The position numbers and the translations under genes are program-made. From VFZP01 sp043730365 (GTDB lineage Bacteria > Acidobacteriota > Terriglobia > Bryobacterales > Bryobacteraceae): 29,117 nucleotides of DNA. Where the stretch lies: NCBI GenBank assembly GCA_043730365.1, contig JAYTKJ010000744.1, positions 1 to 29,117 of the forward strand, written 5' to 3'. Each line of letters starts with the position of its first letter. The first letter of the stretch is position 1. The notes beneath the pieces are model-generated. The model was given only the letters and a program-made list of their open reading frames with translations. It had not been told where the DNA came from and made no database searches. This document shows, piece by piece, positions 14,869 through 23,153 of this stretch.

Positions 14869-15948
14869 CTATTCGAGCGGCGGACGCACCGGCTCGCGAC
14901 GGACCGAGCGAGTCTTGGGTGGCTCAGACCGAAACTCGAGCGCCTCGCCATCCGGGCTCACCGTCACACGCAGGTAGCCAAGCGGCGGAATCCCGCCCGC
15001 CGCCACCAGATTCGCCAGCGGCTGCAGAATGCGCCGATGAAGCGTGCGCTTGAGTTCGCGCGCGCCATATTCCTGACTCACGCCCTGACGAAGCAGGAAC
15101 GCCCGGGCTGCAGGGTCTACCTCGATCGCAAAACTCCGCACGCTCAGCCGCTCGAAGACGTGGCGCTGCAGCCGGCGCAACTGCTGGTCCAGTATCTCCT
15201 CAAGCGCGGCCGCATCGAGCGGCTGGTAGGTCACGATCGAGTCGATCCGATTGACGAACTCGGGCGAGAAGTGCCGCCTGACGGCGTTGAGGCCGATCTC
15301 ACGCAGGCGGCTTTGCGACTCGGCCAAGTCCGGAGTAGGCCCCGTAAATCCGAAGCTCGGTTTCAGCATCTTCAGCATCTCGCGCGCGCCCAGGTTGGAT
15401 GTGAGAAAAATGATAGTGCGATCGAAATTGACCGCCGTATTGTCGCCCAGCCTCAACGTCGCCTTGTCGAGGACCCCCAGGAGCAGCCGCTGCAACGATG
15501 GCGCCGCTTTCTCAATTTCGTCAAACAGGATGATCGAAAGGCTGGACCGCTCACTGGTGGTTTGATTCAACCGCGCCTGATTCAGCATTGGCGTGGTCTC
15601 TTTGTGACCGAGATACCCCGGCGGCGCACCGATCAATTTGGCCACCTCATGTTCCATCTGAAACTCGCCGCAGTCGATCTTGACTACTTTCTTTTCATCA
15701 CCGTGCAGCACCTGTGCGAGCGCTTCCACGGTTCTGGTCTTACCCGTGCCGCTGGGACCCAGCAGCAAAAACACCCCTACCGGGCGGCCATCGGGAGACA
15801 GGCTCGCCTGATAAAGGCGCACGTACGGAGCCACCGCATTGACCGCCTCCGGCTGCCCCACAATGTGTGCCGACAGCGCGGCCTCCAGTTGATCCAATCC
15901 CTCGGCGGCGGCTCCCCGGCGCACTCGTGGTTCCAGCAAATTGCCCAT
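14869..15948 (-). CDS. Stand-alone Clp/Hsp100-like AAA+ ATPase
   Basis: A 359-residue ATPase equal to the second AAA+ module of ClpA/ClpB without an N-domain or first module. Walker A is GPSGTGKT (64-71), the pore-loop motif GYLG lies at 111-114, Walker B is IILFDE (139-144), sensor 1 is FLTSNLG, the arginine-finger helix is RRHFSPEFVNRID, and sensor 2 is YGARELKR with a ClpB D2-small-type tail. No ClpP-docking tripeptide loop (IGF/IGL type) was noticed. Full Hsp100 proteins unfold proteins as hexamers; this short form might act as a dedicated remodelling factor. The first 25 residues carry no domain. Weak GGGAG precedes the start. Confidence 0.85.
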   Translation of the reverse strand: MGNLLEPRVRRGAAAEGLDQLEAALSAHIVGQPEAVNAVAPYVRLYQASLSPDGRPVGVFLLLGPSGTGKTRTVEALAQVLHGDEKKVVKIDCGEFQMEHEVAKLIGAPPGYLGHKETTPMLNQARLNQTTSERSSLSIILFDEIEKAAPSLQRLLLGVLDKATLRLGDNTAVNFDRTIIFLTSNLGAREMLKMLKPSFGFTGPTPDLAESQSRLREIGLNAVRRHFSPEFVNRIDSIVTYQPLDAAALEEILDQQLRRLQRHVFERLSVRSFAIEVDPAARAFLLRQGVSQEYGARELKRTLHRRILQPLANLVAAGGIPPLGYLRVTVSPDGEALEFRSEPPKTRSVRREPVRPPLE

Positions 15949-16052
15949 TGCCCAGACGTCTCCCTTCCGACGTCCACCTTAGCGGCGGGCTTTCGCGTTT
16001 GTACCACGCAAAACCGGCTCACAGCCGCTGCCAGGCCCCCCGCAATGCACAG

Positions 16053-16058
16053 ATTATA
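16053..16058 (-). promoter_or_regulatory. Possible -10 box for the AAA+ gene
   Basis: The minus strand reads TATAAT, an exact -10 consensus, about 105 bases before the AAA+ start. The -35 region (TTTCGG, 16-base spacing) is a poor match. It may drive the AAA+, ThuA and DinB-like genes together. Confidence 0.4.
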
Positions 16059-16153
16059 AATGGCTTGCCTCAAACCGAAACTTTTTTTGGGTGTCGACGT
16101 TTTTCATGTGAACGCCTTTTTGCCGTAATCTCCCCACGGCCTTCTTCCGATAG

Positions 16154-17104
16154 ATGAGAGTGACTACCGAACCATCGAAGCCTCGCTTCGGCGCTAAGGA
16201 GATTGCCTTCGTCGCGGTCCCGCTGCTCTTCGTGGCCTCCCTCTGGGTCGTCCCAGAGTCTCTATTCTTAGTTGCTTATGCCTCCGGGCGGGCTGGCGCC
16301 TGTCCACTCAAGCAAACGGTTTTCGTCCGGCAGGCGGTGAACGAACTGAATCGGACGACTGCGGAAATCGCCTCACAAAGCACGGTGGAGCTCAAGGAGC
16401 CCAACGGCGGATTGTGGCGCTGGAACACTCCATACGGCATCTTTTTTGCGCCGCCTGAGACCAGCGTGCCCTTCCTGCTCTCCGAGCAGGCTACCCGGAT
16501 ATACGGCGACGGATCGCGCCGGGTTCGCAAGGATGACGTAGTGCTCGATTGCGGAGCCAATGTTGGAGCATTTACGCGTGAGGCTCTTAACGCCGGCGCC
16601 AAATTGGTGATTGCGATTGAGCCTTCCGCGCGGAACGTGGAGGCTCTGCGGCGAACCTTTGCCCAGGAGATCCAGCAGGAACGGGTGATCGTTTATCCCA
16701 AGGGCATCTGGGATCGCGATGGAATGCTGAAGTTTTATGTGTATGAAAACTCCGCCTTGGATTCATTCGTCCTGGCCCAGCGGGTTGAGGAGAACAAAAA
16801 GCCTCGCGAAGAGACTGTGGAGGTTGAGACGATTGACCGGATTGTGGACGAGTTGAAGCTCAAGCGGATTGACTTCATCAAGATGGACGTGGAGGGGGCC
16901 GAGCGAAACGCCGTAGAAGGGGCGCAGCAAACACTGGCCAAGTTCCACCCGCGGATGGCGATTGCGCTGGAAAATCTACCGGATGATCAATACGTGGTAC
17001 CGCCCTTGGTGGAGCAGGCGTGGTCCGGGTATCGTCAGGAATGCGGTCGCTGCACGCTGGCGCCGAATGGCCTTGTTCAGCCCGACGTGATGTTCTTTTA
17101 CTGA
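16154..17104 (+). CDS. FkbM-family methyltransferase with N-terminal membrane anchor
   Basis: A 316-residue SAM-dependent methyltransferase. Motif I is VVLDCGANVGAFT, followed by the acidic loop LVIAIEPS; IDFIKMDVEGAE is the FkbM hallmark. One hydrophobic segment near residues 18-40 (IAFVAVPLLFVASLWVV) suggests anchoring to the inner membrane. FkbM enzymes methylate hydroxyl groups of sugars, lipids or polyketides, so envelope glycan modification is a fair guess. The 205 bases before it hold AT-rich stretches but no clear ribosome-binding site; the neighbours do not fix the substrate. Confidence 0.85.
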   Translation: MRVTTEPSKPRFGAKEIAFVAVPLLFVASLWVVPESLFLVAYASGRAGACPLKQTVFVRQAVNELNRTTAEIASQSTVELKEPNGGLWRWNTPYGIFFAPPETSVPFLLSEQATRIYGDGSRRVRKDDVVLDCGANVGAFTREALNAGAKLVIAIEPSARNVEALRRTFAQEIQQERVIVYPKGIWDRDGMLKFYVYENSALDSFVLAQRVEENKKPREETVEVETIDRIVDELKLKRIDFIKMDVEGAERNAVEGAQQTLAKFHPRMAIALENLPDDQYVVPPLVEQAWSGYRQECGRCTLAPNGLVQPDVMFFY

Positions 17105-17212
17105 TAGGCCACAGCATCTCCAGGCGAAGCGCTAGGACGGAGTAGGCTCCCTATTGAGGCTGCCCTGACCCTAGGCGCGACGACCAGGGCCCGCCTCAGA
17201 CTACACTGAGTG

Positions 17213-19729
17213 ATGATGCAAATTCGCATCTCACTTCTGCTTCTTCTCGTAACCACGGGCGGTGCCTGGGCGCAGTATCGCCCAGAGGCAGGATCGTTAC
17301 GTGTCAAGCACGGCATCGAGAAGCTCGAGCGGCTAGGCAGCGTCTTGATGATCGGCGCGCATCCGGACGACGAGAACACGGCGCTGCTGGCCTACCTCGC
17401 CAAGGGCCGCAAGATGCGCACGGCGTACCTTTCACTCACACGCGGCGAGGGCGGGCAGAACCTGATCGGCTCCGAGCAAGGCGAGTTGATGGGCCTGATC
17501 CGCACGCAGGAACTAATGGCGGCGCGCCGCGTTGACGGGGCGGAGCAGTTTTTCTCGCGCGCGATCGATTTCGGTTTCTCGAAGACCGCCGACGAGACAC
17601 TTGCCAAATGGGGTCACGAGGCGGTGTTGAGCGACGTCGTGTGGGTGATCCGGCGTTTCCAGCCGGACGTAATTCTCCTCCGCTTTTCCGGGACACCGCG
17701 TGACGGACACGGCCATCATCAATCGTCGGCGATCCTGGGCAAAGAAGCCTTCGGCGCCGCAGCCGATCCGCAGCGCTTTCCTGAGCAGCTAAAGTCTGTG
17801 CAACCCTGGCAAGCCAAGCGGCTCTACTGGAACGTCTTCGCCTTCAATCGGCAGATGGAGCAAGAGGCCGAGGCGATGCCGAGGAAGATTTCCGTGGACG
17901 TGGGGCAGTACGATCCCGAACTCGGGCTCTCCTACGGCGAGATCGCCGGAATCAGCCGCAGCCAGCATCGCAGTCAGGGCATGGGGGCCGCCGAACGCAA
18001 GGGCGCGATGCCGCAGCATCTCACCTTGGTTGCTGGAGACAATGCCGACACAGACATGTTCGACGGCCTAGACACGACGTGGAACCGCCTTCCCGGTGGC
18101 GCCGAAGTAGCCACTTCGCTCGCGGCCGCGGCCAAAGCATTTCGGATTGACCGGCCCGGAGAGTGTATCGCGCCACTGCTCAAAGCTCGCCAGGGAATTG
18201 CCGCGCTCGCAAAACAGCACGCGCGTGCTGCGCAGAAACTTGGCGAGATTGATGAAGTGATCGCCGAGGCGGCGGGGCTTTGGCTCGATCTGTCCACCAC
18301 GCAGCAGATCTTTCCGTCTGGCAGCTCCATGAAGTTGCAGATCAACGCGCTCAACCGTTCTCGCGTCGAAGTTTCGCTGAGCGGCGTGGAAATAAACGGC
18401 AATCTGGCGGCGTTGAGCGAAGCCAAGTCTCTCGATTTCAACAAGCCGTTCCAGCAGACTTTCGAGCTGCCGCTGCCCAACGGGGCATTCAACCAGCCTT
18501 TCTGGCTGCGAGTCAAGCCAAGCGAGACGATGTACAAGATTGACGATCCCCGGCTGATCGGAATTCCAGAAATGGGTTCAGGGTACCGGGGCCGATTCCA
18601 GATTACGATCGGCACCGAAACGATCGCGATCGAGCGTGAAGTGGTGAATCGCTATGTGGATCCAGTCAGGGGCGAACTGACCCGCCCCGTCATCGTGGCG
18701 CCTCCGGTGACAGTGGGCTTCAGTGAGCGCTCACTCGTTTTCCCCAGCGCAGCCGCGCGATCGGTGGAAGTGCAGTTGCGAGGAAACCAAGCCAAGGTGG
18801 CCGGCGAGGTGCGTATTGAGCCCCCAAGCGGCTGGCGCGTCGAACCGGCTTCACGCCCGTTTGCGATTGAGGATGTGGGCGGAATGTTGAGCGTACACTT
18901 TAGCGTCACTCCACCGGCAGGGGATTCCGTCGGGGAGTTGCGGGCGATCGCCAAAACCGCCGGAGGCGCCGAGATCCACCACAGCATGCGCATTCTGGAC
19001 TACGAGCACATCCCGCCCCAGACGGTATTCAACGAATCGCGCGCGGCCGTGGTGCGCGCCGACGTGAAAGTGCTGGCGCGCCGCGTGGGATATGTGATGG
19101 GCGCCGGTGACGATGTGCCCGCGGCTTTGCGCCAACTGGGCCTCGAAGTTACTCTGCTTTCATCTGAAGATCTGGCGAGCGCCGACTTACACGGTTTTGA
19201 CGCGATCGTGACGGGCGTCCGCGCCTACAACGTGCGCCGGGATCTGCGGGCCAGCCAACCGCGCCTGCTTGAGTATGTCGAGAAGGGCGGCACGATGATC
19301 GTGCAATACAACGTGGCGCCGGGGGGTTTCGGCGGCGGCGACCCCCGCCTGCTGGACAAGATCGGCCCCTATCCGATGAAAGTCTCAACAGACCGGGTCA
19401 CGGTGGAAGGCGCGCCGCTCACGCCCACCCAGCCTGACCATTTCCTCCTGCAGGCGCCGAACCGCATTGCGGCAAACGACTACACAGGCTGGGTGCAGGA
19501 ACGCGGCTTGTACTTTGCCAGAACGTGGGACTCGCACTACACGCCGCTATGGGAGGCCGGGGACCCAGGCGAGAAGGCATCGCAAGGCGCAACACTCTTT
19601 ACGCGGTACGGCCAGGGCATCTACATCTTCACGCCAATGTCGTGGTTCCGCCAACTGCCGGCGGGCGTGCCTGGCGCATATCGGATGTTCGCCAATTTTC
19701 TGAGTGCCGGCAAGGTAGCGGCGCGGTGA
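17213..19729 (+). CDS. PIG-L (LmbE-type) deacetylase with large C-terminal region, secreted
   Basis: A protein of 838 residues from the ATG at 17213 (a GTG at 17210 and an ATG at 17216 are also possible). A signal peptide (ISLLLLLVTTGGAWAQ) is followed by a PIG-L zinc deacetylase domain with IGAHPDDE (about 48-55) and DGHGHH (about 164-169), and TRGEGGQN between them. Such domains remove acetyl groups from N-acetylglucosamine-type sugars. The C-terminal half has beta-sandwich-like stretches and then a glutamine-amidotransferase-like part (FDAIVTGVRAYN, LLEYVEKGGTMIVQYN). TACACT at 17202-17207 just before the start codons hints at a leaderless transcript. Its stop overlaps the next small gene (GTGA), so it belongs to a coupled trio with the symporter, perhaps for uptake of a released sugar. 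Confidence 0.87.
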   Translation: MMQIRISLLLLLVTTGGAWAQYRPEAGSLRVKHGIEKLERLGSVLMIGAHPDDENTALLAYLAKGRKMRTAYLSLTRGEGGQNLIGSEQGELMGLIRTQELMAARRVDGAEQFFSRAIDFGFSKTADETLAKWGHEAVLSDVVWVIRRFQPDVILLRFSGTPRDGHGHHQSSAILGKEAFGAAADPQRFPEQLKSVQPWQAKRLYWNVFAFNRQMEQEAEAMPRKISVDVGQYDPELGLSYGEIAGISRSQHRSQGMGAAERKGAMPQHLTLVAGDNADTDMFDGLDTTWNRLPGGAEVATSLAAAAKAFRIDRPGECIAPLLKARQGIAALAKQHARAAQKLGEIDEVIAEAAGLWLDLSTTQQIFPSGSSMKLQINALNRSRVEVSLSGVEINGNLAALSEAKSLDFNKPFQQTFELPLPNGAFNQPFWLRVKPSETMYKIDDPRLIGIPEMGSGYRGRFQITIGTETIAIEREVVNRYVDPVRGELTRPVIVAPPVTVGFSERSLVFPSAAARSVEVQLRGNQAKVAGEVRIEPPSGWRVEPASRPFAIEDVGGMLSVHFSVTPPAGDSVGELRAIAKTAGGAEIHHSMRILDYEHIPPQTVFNESRAAVVRADVKVLARRVGYVMGAGDDVPAALRQLGLEVTLLSSEDLASADLHGFDAIVTGVRAYNVRRDLRASQPRLLEYVEKGGTMIVQYNVAPGGFGGGDPRLLDKIGPYPMKVSTDRVTVEGAPLTPTQPDHFLLQAPNRIAANDYTGWVQERGLYFARTWDSHYTPLWEAGDPGEKASQGATLFTRYGQGIYIFTPMSWFRQLPAGVPGAYRMFANFLSAGKVAAR

Positions 19730-19854
19730 CGCCGGATCCTAACGAGCCGCCTCCCTTTCTAGGCTCGTGGCGCCGCGTCTACTGGGCCGTGGCCATCTAT
19801 TTATTCCTGATCATCAGCGGTCTGGCCCTCTTCACCAAGGCTTTCAATCAATGA
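19726..19854 (+). CDS. 42-residue single-span membrane protein
   Basis: A GTG at 19726 overlaps the stop of the PIG-L gene, and the frame runs 42 codons to a TGA that overlaps the symporter ATG (ATGA). The product has a proline-rich start (TPDPNEPPPFLGSW) and one hydrophobic helix (VYWAVAIYLFLIISGLALF) with RR before it. Double overlap with neighbours argues for real translation. Some sodium:solute symporters have small partner subunits; this one is shorter than the usual DUF4212 type and I do not recognise its family. It may be a symporter accessory peptide. Confidence 0.65.
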   Translation: MTPDPNEPPPFLGSWRRVYWAVAIYLFLIISGLALFTKAFNQ

Positions 19855-21497
19855 GAACGCTTGATTGGTGGGTGCTGGGCGCCTCGATCGTCTTCATCGT
19901 GGCCTACGGACTCTGGAAGGGCCGGCGCTCCAGCACGCTGAACGAATACCTGCTGGCGGGCAAGACCATGCCGTGGTACGCCATGGCGCTGTCGATCATG
20001 GCGACACAGGCCAGCGCCATCACTTTTATCTCCACCACGGGGCAAGCCTATACCGACGGCATGCGCTTCGTGCAGTTCTACTTCGGCCTGCCGCTGGCGA
20101 TGATCATCATCTCCCTGACCGCGGTGCCCATCTTTCACCGCACCAAGGTCTACACGGCGTACGAGTATCTGGAGAAGCGCTTTGACGCCAAGACTCGCGC
20201 GCTGGTGAGCATCATCTTCCTGATCCAACGGGGACTGGCCGTGGGGGTGGCGCTCTACGCGCCGGCCATCGTCTTGACGGTGATCTTCGGTTGGCCGGAC
20301 CGCTGGACCACGATCATCATGGGCACCGTCGTGGTTGCCTACACCACCATCGGCGGCATCAAGGCCGTTACGTGGACGGACTTTCAACAGATGCTGGTGA
20401 TGTTTGTCGGACTGATCGCCTCGCTGGCCATGGCGATCCACTTACTGCCGAGCAACGTCTCCTTCACCGACGCGCTACGACTGGCTGGCGCGGCCGGCCG
20501 GCTCAACGCCGTCGTGACCACCTTCGACTGGAATGATCGGTACAACCTTTGGAACGGGCTGCTCGGCGGGATGTTTCTGGCGCTCGCCTACTTTGGCTGC
20601 GATCAGTCTCAGGTGCAGCGGTATCTCACCGGCCGAAGCATTACCCAAAGCCGCTTGAGCCTGCTGTTCAACGCCGTGGCCAAGATCCCGATGCAATTCG
20701 CGATTCTCCTGGTGGGGGCCATCGTGTTTGTCTTTTTTATTTTTGAGAAACCGCCGATCCTGTTTCACCAGCAGGAGCGGATCAAGGTGGAACAGCAGGC
20801 CGGCTACCCGGAGTTGGCCAAACGTTATGACCGGGCTTTTGAAGAGCGGCGAACCGGCGCCCGCGAGTTCCTCGAAAGCGGCAATCCCCTGCCCTTCCGG
20901 CAAGCGCACGACGAAATGGAGCGCGTGCGCAAACAGGCGGCCGGCGGGGTCAACGACACCAACTACATCTTCCTGGGGTTCGTCACACGCTATCTGCCGG
21001 CGGGAGTAGTGGGGTTGATCATGGCAGCGATTTTCGCGGCGGCGATGTCGACGATATCGGCGGAGATCAATTCACTGGCGACGGTGAGCGTGATCGACAT
21101 CTACAAGCGATTCTTCGCACCCGGGGCCAGCGACGGCCATGCCCTCAACGCCTCGCGCGTGGCGACGGTCTTCTGGGGCATCTACGCGGTGGTGACGGCG
21201 GGCTTCGGGCGCAATCTGGGGTCTTTGATCGAAGCTGTCAACATGCTCGGTTCACTTTTCTATGGCAGTTTGCTGGGAGTGTTCGTGCTAGCGTTCTTCT
21301 GCCATCGCGTGCGCGGCACAGCTGCTTTCCTGGGTGTATTGGCCGGGCAGGCCGTGGTGTTTTGGCTGTTTGCCTTCACCGGGATTTCGTTTCTCTGGTA
21401 CAACGTGATCGGGTCTTTGGTGGTGGTGGCAGTGGGCCTGTTGCTATCAGCGGCCTCGCCCCAGGGCGGCACCGCCCAGCACGGAGAGTCCGCATAA
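19851..21497 (+). CDS. Sodium:solute symporter family protein
   Basis: A 548-residue inner-membrane transporter of the SSS family (LeuT fold, about 13 segments). The start MRTLDWWVLG at 19851 is chosen because the ATG overlaps the stop of the small membrane gene. NEYLLAGKTMPWYAMALSIMA and TYTTIGGIKAVTWTD-like segments, CDQSQVQRYLTGRS, and AAIFAAAMSTISAEINSLA are family hallmarks, the last containing sodium-site serine/threonine residues. A soluble loop of about 80 residues (EKPPILFHQQ to NDTNYIF) lies between segments. The substrate may be a sugar or sugar acid, inferred from the linked PIG-L gene. The 3' end overlaps crcB on the other strand by 51 bp. Confidence 0.9.
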   Translation: MRTLDWWVLGASIVFIVAYGLWKGRRSSTLNEYLLAGKTMPWYAMALSIMATQASAITFISTTGQAYTDGMRFVQFYFGLPLAMIIISLTAVPIFHRTKVYTAYEYLEKRFDAKTRALVSIIFLIQRGLAVGVALYAPAIVLTVIFGWPDRWTTIIMGTVVVAYTTIGGIKAVTWTDFQQMLVMFVGLIASLAMAIHLLPSNVSFTDALRLAGAAGRLNAVVTTFDWNDRYNLWNGLLGGMFLALAYFGCDQSQVQRYLTGRSITQSRLSLLFNAVAKIPMQFAILLVGAIVFVFFIFEKPPILFHQQERIKVEQQAGYPELAKRYDRAFEERRTGAREFLESGNPLPFRQAHDEMERVRKQAAGGVNDTNYIFLGFVTRYLPAGVVGLIMAAIFAAAMSTISAEINSLATVSVIDIYKRFFAPGASDGHALNASRVATVFWGIYAVVTAGFGRNLGSLIEAVNMLGSLFYGSLLGVFVLAFFCHRVRGTAAFLGVLAGQAVVFWLFAFTGISFLWYNVIGSLVVVAVGLLLSAASPQGGTAQHGESA

Positions 21498-21812
21498 CAC
21501 GAGCGACGCTGCCGCGTAAGCCGCCGCGCGCGCGTGATCTTGTTCGCGCATCAGATTGAAGGTCTCCAGCGAGAACGCTGAGAACGTGGTGAAGCCGCCG
21601 CAGACTCCGGCCATCCAGAAGAGACGGGCCGAAGCTGGATAGGGCGCCAGACTGGACGCCAGCCAACCGATCAGTCCGCTACCAATGACGTTCACGGCCA
21701 AAGTTCCCCACGGAAAACCCGCGCCTAGCCAGCGCACCCCGAGTGTCGAGACGCCATAGCGCGCAACTCCACCCAGGGCACTGCCGATGGCCACCAGCAG
21801 CCAGCCCGGCAT
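21447..21812 (-). CDS. crcB: Fluoride channel
   Basis: A 121-residue four-helix membrane protein of the CrcB/Fluc family, which forms dual-topology dimers that export fluoride. The motifs GGVARYG, WGTLAVNVIGSGLIG and CGGFTTFSAFSLE are the family's pore signatures. It starts two bases after the glgC stop, so it is translated from the glgC transcript. No fluoride riboswitch was seen upstream of glgC or between the two genes. Confidence 0.93.
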   Translation of the reverse strand: MPGWLLVAIGSALGGVARYGVSTLGVRWLGAGFPWGTLAVNVIGSGLIGWLASSLAPYPASARLFWMAGVCGGFTTFSAFSLETFNLMREQDHARAAAYAAASLVLCGLSVLGGAALGRGR

Positions 21813-21814
21813 CG

Positions 21815-23068
21815 CTACAACTGCATGGTCGAAATATCGACCGAAGAGCGGCGTCCCTCAATGACCACGATGCCGGACTCGGTGACGTGGTAAAGCTTGC
21901 GGTCATTGGCCAGGTCATAGCCAATCACGGTATCTTCCGGCACCCGAACATTCTTGTCCAGGATCGCGCGCCGAATCTTGGAGCGCCGCCCAATGTCGCA
22001 GTTGTCAAAGATGATGGAGTCTTCAACAACCGCACCCGTGTGGATCCGTACCCCGCGCCCGATCACCGAATTGCGGGCCATGCCGCCCGAGAGAATGGCG
22101 CCGGGGGCGACGATCGAGTCTATCGCCTGGCCGCGGCGCCCCTCCTCATCAAACGTGAACTTGGCGGGCGGATCGTCGTAGCCGGCCGTGCGCAACGGCC
22201 ATTGCTTGTTGAACAAGTTGAGCGAAGGCGTAACCGAGCGCAGATCCATGGTGGCCTCGTAGTAGGAGTCGATGGTGCCGACGTCGCGCCAGTAGCCTTC
22301 CGATCCCGGAGGATCGCCGGGAATGATGTTGGTCTGAAAGTCGTAGGCGTAAATGTGGGAGCGGCCCACCATCGATGGCAGAATATCGCGGCCGAAATCG
22401 TGGGTGCTGTTCTCGTTGGCGGCATCGGCGTAGAGTTCGCGCAAGAGCGCCCGCGTGGAGAAGATGTAGTTGCCCATCGAGGCATACACGCGTTCGGGAT
22501 CGGCAGGCATGGTGGGCGCATTCGGATTCTTCTCGTGGAAGCCCATGATTTCGCCGCCCGGCGCCGTTTCGATTACACCGAACTCCCTGGCGTACTGCTT
22601 TTCCACCGGAATGGCCGAGACGGTCACGTCGGCGCGATTGCGCTCGTGGAACTCGATCATCTCGCGGATGTTCATGCGATAAATGTGATCGGCGCCAAAG
22701 ATGGCCACGATATGCGGGTCGGCCTGCTCGATAAGATTGATGTTCTGGTAGATCGCGTCGGCCGTGCCGCGATACCAACTTTCACCCTCGGTGCGCATTT
22801 GAGCGGGGACGGGGATGATGAACTGATTCTTCAGCAGGCCGCTGAACTCCCAGCCGTCACGCAGATGCTGGAGTAGAGACTGACTACGGAATTGGATCAG
22901 CACGTACACCGAATAGACGCCCGAATTGACCAGGTTCGAAAGCACGAAATCGCAGATGCGATATTGGCCGCCGAACGGAACGGCGGGTTTGGCCCGTTCC
23001 TTGGTTAGCGGGTAGAGGCGGGTTCCCTTGCCGCCTGCCAGAACGAATGCAAGCACACGGAGTTGCAT
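21815..23068 (-). CDS. glgC: Glucose-1-phosphate adenylyltransferase (ADP-glucose pyrophosphorylase)
   Basis: A 417-residue enzyme that makes ADP-glucose from ATP and glucose-1-phosphate, the committed step of bacterial glycogen synthesis. LAGGKGTRLYPLT (10-22) is the nucleotide-binding loop, AKPAVPFGG carries a substrate lysine, WYRGTADAIYQN (98-109) and FGADHIYRMN line the active site, and EGYWRDVGTIDSYYEA is the GlgC signature. The C-terminal part is a left-handed beta-helix (GAVVEDSIIFDNCDIG). AGGAG lies eight bases before the ATG. It is followed at once by crcB. No other glycogen gene is in the window. Effector control cannot be judged from the sequence. Confidence 0.95.
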   Translation of the reverse strand: MQLRVLAFVLAGGKGTRLYPLTKERAKPAVPFGGQYRICDFVLSNLVNSGVYSVYVLIQFRSQSLLQHLRDGWEFSGLLKNQFIIPVPAQMRTEGESWYRGTADAIYQNINLIEQADPHIVAIFGADHIYRMNIREMIEFHERNRADVTVSAIPVEKQYAREFGVIETAPGGEIMGFHEKNPNAPTMPADPERVYASMGNYIFSTRALLRELYADAANENSTHDFGRDILPSMVGRSHIYAYDFQTNIIPGDPPGSEGYWRDVGTIDSYYEATMDLRSVTPSLNLFNKQWPLRTAGYDDPPAKFTFDEEGRRGQAIDSIVAPGAILSGGMARNSVIGRGVRIHTGAVVEDSIIFDNCDIGRRSKIRRAILDKNVRVPEDTVIGYDLANDRKLYHVTESGIVVIEGRRSSVDISTMQL

Positions 23069-23153
23069 TTTCTTTTCTCCTCTTTTAGCCGCGCCGTCGT
23101 CTTCTCCAAGTCAGACTTTCAATCTTACCTCTTGTGCTACCTTGAAAACCGGA

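Noticed and set aside
15037..16059. 340-residue plus-strand frame
   Set aside because: It lies opposite the AAA+ ATPase and has arginine- and glutamine-rich shadow composition.
21743..22876. 377-residue plus-strand frame
   Set aside because: It lies opposite glgC, whose motifs are certain; it is a shadow frame.
23069..23153. Fluoride riboswitch for crcB
   Set aside because: No sequence resembling the riboswitch core was seen before glgC or crcB.
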